Of a DNA stretch of 57,837 bases, positions 36,194-43,974 are shown in pieces. The notes beneath the pieces are model-generated. The model had not been told where the DNA came from, searched no databases, and saw only the letters and a program-made list of their open reading frames with translations. The stretch covers positions 72,561 through 130,397 of the forward strand of contig CAZWDO010000006.1 in NCBI GenBank assembly GCA_964632485.1, read 5' to 3'. Every line of letters starts with the position of its first letter. Position 1 is the first letter of the stretch. This DNA is from CAZWDO01 sp964632485 [NCBI: uncultured bacterium] (GTDB lineage Bacteria > JAGOEH01). Position numbers and translations under genes: made by a program.

Positions 36194-37174
36194 TTATCCC
36201 ATCTCTTTGAGGTTTTCCTGTATTTTATCTTCGATTGTTCTGCATATCCTCAGCGCTTTTAATCCATCCTCGCCATTGACGGCAGGTTCCCGATGCTGGA
36301 GTATGCTGTCAACAAATTCGCTCAGTTCCGCTTTTAACGGCTCCCGGTCAAGAGTGTATTGTTTCATATTGAAATCCGTGAGCGAAAATCCTTCGGTATA
36401 AAGAGTGTCCTTACGATCAATTGCCTGGGCATTCAAGGATATGACTTTAGTATATTTTTCCAGAAAATCGATGGATATGTAACTGTTTTCCTGGAAAAGC
36501 CGTAATTTTCGCATTTTTTTCTGGGAAATACGCGACGTGGTCAGATTGACAACACAGCCCCCGCTAAATTTCATGCGTACATTGGCGATATCAATATGCG
36601 GAGTAATGACGGATACGCCAGCCGAATCGATCGATTCAGGTTCACTTCCCATAATTTTTAAAATGATATCGATATCGTGAATCATCAAATCATAAATGAC
36701 AGCCACATCGGTACCCCTTGGGTTAAATGGCGCCAGGCGATGCCCCTCGATAAATTTTGGCTTTAAGGTCAGATGCCGCATCACCTCCATGGCCGGATTA
36801 AAACGTTCTGTATGGCCGACCATTAAATTTAAACCGTTAGTTCTGAACAATGAGACTAAGGATTCTGCCGTTTCAATTTGATCGGTTATCGGTTTCTCGA
36901 TGAGCGCGTGGCAGCCAGCCGTGGCGGCCAATCGTCCGATTTCGTAATGGCTGGAAGTCGGTACGGCGCAGGATACGGCGCTACATTGTTCCAAAAGGGA
37001 TTCAGGAGAAGAATAGGCGCGTGTTTGATATTCCCGGGCCACAGTTTCCGCTTGTTGCGCATTCTGGTCATAAATACCTACTAATTCAACTTTCTCAGAT
37101 AATTCTGAATAAACTCGTGTATGAATTCGCCCCAGATGTCCTACGCCAATTACGCCGATTTTGACCCTATCCAC
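36194..37174 (-). CDS. Gfo/Idh/MocA family oxidoreductase
   Basis: A 326-residue NAD(P)-dependent dehydrogenase. The Rossmann start IGVIGVGHLGRIHTRVY, the EKPIT motif that carries the catalytic Lys, and DLMIHDIDIIL (His) are clear. The form resembles UDP-sugar 3-dehydrogenases that sit near lipid A genes (GnnA-like), but the lpx genes here are 13 kb away, so the substrate is open. It lies 14 bp after the DUF3108 gene and 30 bp before the TonB receptor gene; whether it belongs to the sensory module is unclear. Confidence 0.88.
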   Translation of the reverse strand: MDRVKIGVIGVGHLGRIHTRVYSELSEKVELVGIYDQNAQQAETVAREYQTRAYSSPESLLEQCSAVSCAVPTSSHYEIGRLAATAGCHALIEKPITDQIETAESLVSLFRTNGLNLMVGHTERFNPAMEVMRHLTLKPKFIEGHRLAPFNPRGTDVAVIYDLMIHDIDIILKIMGSEPESIDSAGVSVITPHIDIANVRMKFSGGCVVNLTTSRISQKKMRKLRLFQENSYISIDFLEKYTKVISLNAQAIDRKDTLYTEGFSLTDFNMKQYTLDREPLKAELSEFVDSILQHREPAVNGEDGLKALRICRTIEDKIQENLKEMG

Positions 37175-37188
37175 ACGTTCTCCTTTGC

Positions 37189-38007
37189 TTATTTGATAAA
37201 ATTGATGGTTGTTCCTTCATAACTTTCGAGTACCGCCGTAAACGAACCTATAAATACTTTGCTTTTGAGTTGCACCGGAACCTTATTATTATCGTCCGTA
37301 AGCCATATCAAAATTTTACCTTCCGATTTAAAAACTCCGGGATCCTTCATCACGGGTTCTATTTTAATCGTTTTTACTTTTCCCAGCGGAGTATCGATGA
37401 TTTCACGTTTATGAACTATAACGCGAATGGAATAGTTTTTTCCATCCGTATGGTTTTCAAAAAAAATATCCTTACCCGGTATCAACTGTTGTGTTCTTAA
37501 ATAATAAAGCGCGCAGAGCGCATCCATCGTGAATGGTCGTATGGCCCGCCATTTTTTTTTGCTGAATGCGATTTGTTGATCGGGATAGAATTTTTCAATT
37601 CGATCCTGCTTGTATTTGCCCTCTCGTAAGTGTTTTTCATAACGCCAACTATACAAGCCCTGATAATCCGCGTAAGATATAATATGATCTCTTACTTTAT
37701 AGATATTATCGAAAAAACTATTGGTTTCATTTTTAACCGAAATCGTGTAGCATAAATTACTCCGAACAGTGGCCAGGTAAGGGATTTCCATATAGGAGGT
37801 GGCCGCTTTGATAAACCCATATTGAATTACAAATTTTAGTTTTTCTCCTTCACGAAACGGGATATTATGGATCACCCGATGGATTGTATCCCGAATCCCC
37901 GGGTTAATCTTTTTGAGTTCTTTGTCAGAGAAGAGTCGCTTGGCCTGGATGGGCGTAGCATTCAGAAAGAGTAAATAACAGATAAAAAAATAGGTTATGG
38001 CGCGCAT
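37189..38007 (-). CDS. DUF3108 family exported protein
   Basis: A 272-residue protein with a signal peptide (residues 1-22, YFFICYLLFLNATPIQA). The mature part shows the DUF3108 pattern: FREGEKLKFVIQYGFIKAATSYMEI at the start, YKVRDHIISYAD, PFTMDALCALYYLRT, and the C-terminal KILIWLTDDNNKVPVQLKSK. Family members are periplasmic proteins of unknown role, often near cell-envelope genes. Its ATG overlaps the radical SAM gene by 13 nt. Confidence 0.88.
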   Translation of the reverse strand: MRAITYFFICYLLFLNATPIQAKRLFSDKELKKINPGIRDTIHRVIHNIPFREGEKLKFVIQYGFIKAATSYMEIPYLATVRSNLCYTISVKNETNSFFDNIYKVRDHIISYADYQGLYSWRYEKHLREGKYKQDRIEKFYPDQQIAFSKKKWRAIRPFTMDALCALYYLRTQQLIPGKDIFFENHTDGKNYSIRVIVHKREIIDTPLGKVKTIKIEPVMKDPGVFKSEGKILIWLTDDNNKVPVQLKSKVFIGSFTAVLESYEGTTINFIK

Positions 38008-39257
38008 GCCGGTGGCTCCGATGTATGGGTGTTTTGGATTTGTACAAAACGATCAATTCGTTGATTGATCTGTTCTTTATGCAGCCAGGGTCCGGCGGCA
38101 ACTCCCTTCCCGATTAACTGTTCAAGTTGTTTCCGGGTTCCCGCATCAATTTTTCCGGCCGGCATTTTAGCAAATCCTGTTCCCGGTAGTGGAATAAAGG
38201 TGTGAATCCGAATCTCGGTGTTCATGGGAATGATTGTTTCAATTAGTTTAAAGGTCTCTTGTAAATCGTCAGGGTTTTCACCCGGCAGTCCAAAAATGAA
38301 ATCAACCTTGCTTTTTAAATTATTGCGGTAAATTGTCTGTACCGCCATTAAAACATCTTCCGCGGTATGATGGCGGCGCATTATTTGCAAAAGACGATTG
38401 CTGCCGCTTTGAGCGCCGAGAGCCAGAGCGACATTGTCAGTATACTCCCGAATCAGGCGGACAGAATCGTCGTTGACATCTTCCGGCCGGACTTCTGCCG
38501 GGAAACTACCGTAATAGAGTTGGATGCTATTATCGATTTTGCGAATTCCTTCCAGTAGTCGGGCAATGGCATCCAGGTTGATTTCTCCTGTCCGGGTTGA
38601 CCCAAACGAAAAGGCGTTGGGACTAATGAAGCGAATAAAACGTTGTCCTTTATGAATATTGGAGAGAATGTTTTCGACTGATCGGTGTCTCATCCGGCAA
38701 CCAAAGAGCTGGGTTACCTGACAAAAATTACATCCATAAGGGCAGCCGCGGGTAATTTCCATGGGGAACGATGAGTGTAAAACCTTAGATCTGTAATAGG
38801 ATCGATCCAGATCGACGGCGGGAGGAGATGGATTGTGGATGGGTGTCTGATTTTGATACCAACTCAAACCGGGGACTTCTTTAAAATCGATTTCCCCGTT
38901 TAAGGCTTGCCAAAAAAGAGGGAGACTGATTTCAGCTTCGCCGCGAATAACATAATTAAAGCCCGCATCCAGAGTTGCTTGAGGCGCGCCGCTGGGGTGC
39001 GGCCCTCCGGCTATAATTGTAATCTCGGGATTTGCTTTCCTTAACGTGTGGACCTGTGTAAAAACATCAGGAAACTGCCCTGTAAAGAAACTGAATGCCA
39101 CAACGCTTCCCTTTTTCAGCCGTATCGCAGACAGACCTTCAAAATCTGTTTTGATAATTTTAATATGATGCGCGGTGAGCCATTCTTCACTAATGGCGAT
39201 AATAGCAATCAAACTGTGCCGATTGATCCGGTCACCCACGAATATAACTTGATTCAT
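37995..39257 (-). CDS. B12-binding-domain radical SAM protein (TIGR04013-like)
   Basis: About 420 residues. A B12-binding-like N-terminal domain (~1-140) is followed by a radical SAM domain with the [4Fe-4S] motif CPYGCNFC (Cys172, Cys176, Cys179), then the GGGEP-equivalent and a C-terminal domain. The DxHxxG cobalamin ligand is not evident, so cobalamin may not bind or binds base-off without it. The family is found in archaea and some bacteria; function unknown. I start at the ATG at 39257; a TTG at 39272 overlaps the previous stop. The LysW-like gene ends 12 bp upstream, so the two are in one transcript. Confidence 0.85.
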   Translation of the reverse strand: MNQVIFVGDRINRHSLIAIIAISEEWLTAHHIKIIKTDFEGLSAIRLKKGSVVAFSFFTGQFPDVFTQVHTLRKANPEITIIAGGPHPSGAPQATLDAGFNYVIRGEAEISLPLFWQALNGEIDFKEVPGLSWYQNQTPIHNPSPPAVDLDRSYYRSKVLHSSFPMEITRGCPYGCNFCQVTQLFGCRMRHRSVENILSNIHKGQRFIRFISPNAFSFGSTRTGEINLDAIARLLEGIRKIDNSIQLYYGSFPAEVRPEDVNDDSVRLIREYTDNVALALGAQSGSNRLLQIMRRHHTAEDVLMAVQTIYRNNLKSKVDFIFGLPGENPDDLQETFKLIETIIPMNTEIRIHTFIPLPGTGFAKMPAGKIDAGTRKQLEQLIGKGVAAGPWLHKEQINQRIDRFVQIQNTHTSEPPACAP

Positions 39258-39268
39258 CCGGCTACCGT

Positions 39269-39532
39269 TCAATCATCAGTATCGTCTAAATCATAGTAGT
39301 TCGGATCGAAATCATTATATTCCTCTTCTTCGTAATAATCGGAATACTCATCATAATCTTCCGAATATTCCGTATCATAATCTTCACCATAATAATAATC
39401 AACTTCACACGGTTCCACGTTGACCACCGTGAGTTCCGTTTCACAGTCCGGACAATTGAATATATGACCCAATTTGACTGTTAAATCGAGATCCAGGAAT
39501 GAACCGCAATTGGGGCATTCAATACGACGCAT
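39269..39532 (-). CDS. LysW-like zinc-ribbon protein with an acidic Tyr-rich tail
   Basis: An 87-residue protein. Residues 1-43 match the LysW/ArgW amino-group carrier pattern: CPNCG (Cys6, Cys9), a LxLD stretch, CPDCETELTVV (Cys27, Cys30), then a proline and acidic residues. LysW normally ends in EDWGE, with the terminal Glu as attachment point; here the tail runs 43 residues, with 12 Tyr and about half Asp/Glu, and ends DTDD. No lysX, lysZ or other lysine/arginine carrier-pathway gene is nearby. A good AAGGAG site precedes the ATG. Function not known; a carrier, a metal site or a radical SAM substrate are all possible. Confidence 0.75.
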   Translation of the reverse strand: MRRIECPNCGSFLDLDLTVKLGHIFNCPDCETELTVVNVEPCEVDYYYGEDYDTEYSEDYDEYSDYYEEEEYNDFDPNYYDLDDTDD

Positions 39533-39568
39533 AATTGCTCCTTTTTTTTCTGATAAACAATTTTCAAT

Positions 39569-40450
39569 TTAAATCGCATTGAGAAGTCGTTGATAGGTTT
39601 GATACCGACCGGGATGAATTATCCCCTGCGCGACAGCTTCCTTGACACCGCAGCGGGGTTCTTCCAAATGCAGGCAGTCATTGAATTGACAATAATTGGC
39701 ATGGGGTCTGAATTCCGGAAAATACCATTGCCATTCGTGAGTATCCATTTTTTCCAGCATTAAATGCCGGATTCCGGGGGTGTCGATGATCAACCCGCTT
39801 TGGGGCATGGGAAAGGCGATGCTGATCGTGGTGGTATGACGTCCTTTATTGACTTTCAGCCTTAAAGGAGCCGTTTTCATGGGCGCTTGGGGTACTATGG
39901 CATTGATCAAGGAACTTTTGCCAACCCCACTTTGACCGATTAGAACAGTTGTTTTGCCTGTTAGCAACGCTTTGACCTGTTCAATATTCTTCCCGGTTTG
40001 GCACGAACAATGCAAAACCGGAAGATTTTCCTGGTACCACTTAAAACTGGGGGGAGGTTCCGAAGTTAAATCTATTTTATTAACAATTATCGTAACAGGT
40101 ATCGATTCCCGTAACCCGATTACTAAGAATCGATCCACCATCCCTGACCTGAAAATGGGCGCCGACCAGGTAACCACAATAAAAAGCTGGTCAATATTAG
40201 TAGCTATGACCTGAACAAAATCTTTTGGATGACGAAGTAGTCGGGCGATTTTACGCTCTCTTTGCTCAACCGATGTGATAATCGCATCGGATTCGTTGTG
40301 AATTTGAAACTCAACCTTATCGCCAACAGCAACTATTGTTTCGTTTTGCATCGGTAGTTTGCGGCTGATCGTCGCTTCATATTCAAAATTTGTCGATCCA
40401 CTATAAATCGTATAATGGTTGCCTTTTACAGCTATAATTTGACCAAACAT
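39569..40450 (-). CDS. rsgA: ribosome small subunit-dependent GTPase A
   Basis: A 293-residue circularly permuted GTPase that helps late 30S maturation. An N-terminal OB fold (~1-75) is followed by the permuted G motifs: NKID (G4) first, then GQSGVGKSSL (G1), a TTTIS loop (G2-like) and DTPGIRH (G3). The C-terminal zinc site is YCQFNDCLHLEEPRCG with its Cys/His ligands. It is 36 bp before the LysW-like gene and 41 bp after the phosphotransferase gene, likely in the same transcript. Confidence 0.96.
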   Translation of the reverse strand: MFGQIIAVKGNHYTIYSGSTNFEYEATISRKLPMQNETIVAVGDKVEFQIHNESDAIITSVEQRERKIARLLRHPKDFVQVIATNIDQLFIVVTWSAPIFRSGMVDRFLVIGLRESIPVTIIVNKIDLTSEPPPSFKWYQENLPVLHCSCQTGKNIEQVKALLTGKTTVLIGQSGVGKSSLINAIVPQAPMKTAPLRLKVNKGRHTTTISIAFPMPQSGLIIDTPGIRHLMLEKMDTHEWQWYFPEFRPHANYCQFNDCLHLEEPRCGVKEAVAQGIIHPGRYQTYQRLLNAI

Positions 40451-40491
40451 CTCACCTTAAATTAAGCCTTTCCGGGAAAGTTCCCAAAAAA

Positions 40492-42354
40492 TTAAAATTT
40501 TGATAAATGTTTTTTAAAAATATAGACACCACCTTTTAACCATAGGTTTAATTTTTTTTCCAAACTATTCTGAATCTCTTTGTTTTCAATGGGATAGAGT
40601 TCATTCTCAATTTCCGAGACACGAAAAAGCTGTGATGATCGCTCAGGGTTGCACACCAGGTAATAATCATCTTCACACCAGGCTGAATAGGGGGACATGG
40701 TCCACAGCGCTCGCCCCTGGTCGGACGGGATGTCTAAAAGGTTTTGCCCCCAGCAGGTATGCCGGATGGGAAGGTTGAGCAGACGAAAAAGAGTAGGAAG
40801 GAGATCAAGGTGACTGCTGATTGCTGAATATTTTTTCGGCTCAATGCTGTCAGCGGAAGGGGTTAATAAAAGAGCGGGGACATGGAATCGCTGGATATCA
40901 AATGCCGGAGCTGATCCATAAATTTTCCCATGATCAGCAGTAATGAAAAAAATAGTATTTTCGAACCACTTCCGGCGGCGCGCCTGGTTGATAAATTCGC
41001 CCAGGGCCTGATCCATATAGCGATACGTATTGCGATAAAGAGCATCGGTTGTATCCGGAGGATAAAATGGGGTCTCAGATTTCGGCAGGCTGAATGGCTC
41101 ATGATTGGTCAGAGTGAGAATCACGGATACGAACGGGGTATCGTTTACCTGATCTAAACGCTCCAGAACATAGTTGAAGAGGAGTTTGTCCGGGATTCCC
41201 CATTTATGGTTAGTATGGGTGAGTTCTCCTTCACAATGGTCGAAGCCGTTACAGCGCAAAAAACCTTCCATATTGTCGAAACTGGGATCGCCACCATAGA
41301 AAAAAAATGACTGGTACCCGAAAGGTTTCAAATAGGCGGCGATCGAAGGCAGGTGCTCGCCGGCTAATTGCTTGAGAGGGGATGTTCCCGGAAGGGGAGG
41401 GAATGAGCAGAGGAGAGATGGAATGGCTGTATTTGTCCGCGCTCCGGTTGAAAAATGATGTTCAAATAAAATTCCTTGTCGGGCAAGCGAATCGAAACAG
41501 GGGGAGTCACTTCGTCGGCTGTTCAAAGCGCCGCAAAAATGGCGGGAAAAAGTCTCCATCAAAATGATAACGATATTCCGGCGCACTGAAGGTCGGGTCG
41601 GGTCAACGATGATTTGCTGAGCCAGCGGTGTCCGGAAAGCTGTTTCAATTCTTTCCCCGCTGGGAATAATCATTTCCTGCAATTCGGTCATTGCTATTTC
41701 AGGGGAAATGAATATCCCCTGTTGAAACAGATTAGTTCGTTGGTGATCGCGCCACACCTGCCAACTGGATCGTAATAATGTGAATGCGCCGTTCAGCGCC
41801 CATTGGTTCAAAAAATCATGACGGGAATAGTAGGCTTGCCCCCATGACAGCGCATATATTCCTACTGATCCTCGTAGCAAAATAAAATAGAGGGGTACCC
41901 ATAGAATCCATTTTTGCCGGCGGAAGAGACTTGAACATGTTGATAATGATTTAGCTCCCCAACGTGATCCCCATCGTTGCAGAATCAATAGTCCAGAGCA
42001 GACACCCACTATGGCCGGAATTGAATAATAAAACGGAATCATACTATGAACCATGGACAGGATGGGAATCCATTCCTGAAACCGGTCGTAATTGAAAAGC
42101 CATTCATTAAGATGGAGAGATAAGCTATGAAAATATTCGATGTCTATCAGCAAAACTAAAAATACAATGATGAGCATGATCTGCAGGTATCGTTGGGCGA
42201 TTTTTTGAAAGAAATCGGCTGCTGATAGCCAGAGCGAGGCAATAATCCACAACAAGGTCACCGGTATAAATAAATATGCAATCGTATTCAGATCATATCT
42301 CATCAAATGCGGGATTCCTTTGGCGATTTCAATCAGCTCAATCCTGGAATCCAA
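40492..42354 (-). CDS. LTA synthase family sulfatase-like phosphotransferase (start unresolved)
   Basis: An inner-membrane protein with ~5 transmembrane helices and a periplasmic catalytic domain of the alkaline phosphatase fold: IILMETFSRHF (metal-binding Glu), GARTNTAIPSLL (catalytic Thr region), and FITADHGKIYG. Members transfer phosphoglycerol or phosphoethanolamine to envelope glycans. The coordinates use a TTG, but the frame stays open to 42492 and encodes another helix (FYFLQFIYFFLVF) exactly where the family has its first one. No ATG, GTG or TTG lies in that extension, so the real start may be a rare codon such as ATC (42477), or the sequence has an error. About 150 bp separate it from the upstream lipoprotein gene. 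Confidence 0.85.
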   Translation of the reverse strand: MDSRIELIEIAKGIPHLMRYDLNTIAYLFIPVTLLWIIASLWLSAADFFQKIAQRYLQIMLIIVFLVLLIDIEYFHSLSLHLNEWLFNYDRFQEWIPILSMVHSMIPFYYSIPAIVGVCSGLLILQRWGSRWGAKSLSTCSSLFRRQKWILWVPLYFILLRGSVGIYALSWGQAYYSRHDFLNQWALNGAFTLLRSSWQVWRDHQRTNLFQQGIFISPEIAMTELQEMIIPSGERIETAFRTPLAQQIIVDPTRPSVRRNIVIILMETFSRHFCGALNSRRSDSPCFDSLARQGILFEHHFSTGARTNTAIPSLLCSFPPLPGTSPLKQLAGEHLPSIAAYLKPFGYQSFFFYGGDPSFDNMEGFLRCNGFDHCEGELTHTNHKWGIPDKLLFNYVLERLDQVNDTPFVSVILTLTNHEPFSLPKSETPFYPPDTTDALYRNTYRYMDQALGEFINQARRRKWFENTIFFITADHGKIYGSAPAFDIQRFHVPALLLTPSADSIEPKKYSAISSHLDLLPTLFRLLNLPIRHTCWGQNLLDIPSDQGRALWTMSPYSAWCEDDYYLVCNPERSSQLFRVSEIENELYPIENKEIQNSLEKKLNLWLKGGVYIFKKHLSKF

Positions 42355-42502
42355 AGGGCGGTTACGGAGAAAAAATGCAATGTGATAGACGATAAATACT
42401 AAAAAGAAATAAATGAATTGAAGGAAATAGAATCGGGTAAACGAAAATTTGGGCGTGTTTTCTTTAACGTTTTGGATGGTCTTTGTACCTAACTAATGGG
42501 GG

Positions 42503-43609
42503 TTAATCCTTGATTTTTTCCTTGCCGAACGATTTCAGGACGCCATTTCCATCAAAATTCAGCATGTATTTATAGCCGTATTGGCGATATGTCCATAATT
42601 CAGGGTAAAGATAACGCTTATCGCGATTTTCCTTAGATTGGGGTTCTCCCCAGGACAGCAAGACCATTTCTCTGGTCATCCCTTCAATAATACCTTTTGA
42701 AAGCATTTTTTCTGCAATTTTGGGTTTGACACCATAGGATTGAATATATTCTTTAATCCGTAACAGATGGAGATACTCCTCCACATCGCCATCGTTCCAT
42801 TGGGTAATGGGCTCCAAAGAGGTCTGCGCAGCGGGTACCCATCCGATCAGGAATCTCGGGTGTGAAATAATGACTCTGTACCACTCTTTCGTAGAATCGA
42901 TGATGACCAATTCGGTTCCCTGATTGATTTTAGTCAATTTTTTGCTCTTGATTTGAGGCTCAGTCATGAGAGAGGTCACTGGAGCATTTGACCATCGTCT
43001 GGGGCAGGTATATGATCGTGTCAGCCACTTCCATTCTTCACTGTTAATGGCTTTTGCCGTTAATTGCAGGGGCGCTTGAATCTTGCCATTCTGCAACAAA
43101 CGATGGATAAATCCTGTGAACTCTCCCTGATGCCAGTTGAATATCTGTTTTAGATCCTCGATTTTAATATAAAGGGGAATATATCCCCATACCGTATCCG
43201 CTAAATGAATTTTTATTAAAGCGCTGTCGATTTTTACGATCTGAAGCGCTTCGTGAGGATGGCGGATATCATATACAACTTCATATAAAGGAATCTGTAT
43301 TGAATCAGAATGTAATGCATAAAAAGTAAGTGAGGAGGAATCAGGGATTTGAAGATAGAAAGAATCTAACCCGATAGAATGAACCGTTGAAATGGGAATT
43401 CTAATTGTTTTGGAAGTGGAATCCAGGATGTAAAAGGCTTGATCTGAACGAGCCGATAGTTTGCCCATTAATATGGAGTTCGGAGAGCGAGTGTAAATCT
43501 TCAAAGCCGGCTCTTCAGGCCGCGGAAATTTTTCCAGACCCACTTCCGGTGGCATACAGTTTAAAATAAACAAACTGACCAGCGTGAACAGAATGATTAT
43601 TATTTTCAT
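42503..43609 (-). CDS. lipoprotein with SH3b-like and SmpA-like domains
   Basis: From the ATG at 43609 (GGGAGA 6 nt upstream) it has 368 residues and a lipoprotein signal (LFTLVSLFILNC). A 54-nt longer frame lacks a site. The N-terminal half is beta-rich and unrecognised. Residues ~210-265 look like a bacterial SH3 domain (LMTEPQIKSKKLTKI, then IGWVPAA), and the last ~70 residues (GMTREMVLLSWGEPQ, YKYMLNFDGNGVLKSF) resemble the SmpA/OmlA fold of BamE-type lipoproteins. This points to an envelope role. It is the first gene of the minus-strand run, from its own promoter. Confidence 0.78.
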   Translation of the reverse strand: MKIIIILFTLVSLFILNCMPPEVGLEKFPRPEEPALKIYTRSPNSILMGKLSARSDQAFYILDSTSKTIRIPISTVHSIGLDSFYLQIPDSSSLTFYALHSDSIQIPLYEVVYDIRHPHEALQIVKIDSALIKIHLADTVWGYIPLYIKIEDLKQIFNWHQGEFTGFIHRLLQNGKIQAPLQLTAKAINSEEWKWLTRSYTCPRRWSNAPVTSLMTEPQIKSKKLTKINQGTELVIIDSTKEWYRVIISHPRFLIGWVPAAQTSLEPITQWNDGDVEEYLHLLRIKEYIQSYGVKPKIAEKMLSKGIIEGMTREMVLLSWGEPQSKENRDKRYLYPELWTYRQYGYKYMLNFDGNGVLKSFGKEKIKD

Positions 43610-43804
43610 TGGTTTCTCCCGGCTTGAGTTAATAATTCCTCTAATTTCAGCTTTCATTAACATATAGAAAGATTATGATGCAATTGGCCTTAATCCTAAT
43701 TTCCCCGATTTGATGTTCTCATCACCATCTATTGCCAAGACTGAAACTGACACTTTCGGTGAAATAGCGCAGGACCGACTATTTAAAGTCTAAAATAACG
43801 CTCA

Positions 43805-43833
43805 ACTATACATCAATTTTACCGCGAGGTCAA
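43805..43833 (-). promoter_or_regulatory. probable promoter of the lipoprotein gene
   Basis: Minus strand: TTGACC (43833-43828), 17 bp, TATAGT (43810-43805). The 5' UTR would be ~190 nt. The gap 43610-43974 holds this promoter and the divergent thrS promoter; I see no gene in it. Confidence 0.55.
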
Positions 43834-43883
43834 GAGTTTTTTAATAAAAATGAGTTTTTTTTGGCTTGAGTGTAACTTTTTTG

Positions 43884-43912
43884 TTGACATTATGACAAAA
43901 ATTTAATAATAT
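43884..43912 (+). promoter_or_regulatory. sigma70-type promoter of the thrS-infC-rpmI-rplT-pheST operon
   Basis: TTGACA (43884-43889), 17 bp, TAATAT (43907-43912), 62 bp before the thrS ATG. The leader is too short for a T-box or an L20 leader. Confidence 0.75.
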
Positions 43913-43974
43913 ATAGGTTAATTTTCTTGATTTTAAAAAAAAATTAGTAAGAACAAGAAAGGTATCTGAAATAA

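Noticed and set aside
43913-43974. T-box or L20-type leader before thrS
   Set aside because: The predicted leader is only about 55 nt, A+T-rich and lacks a terminator or T-box sequence.
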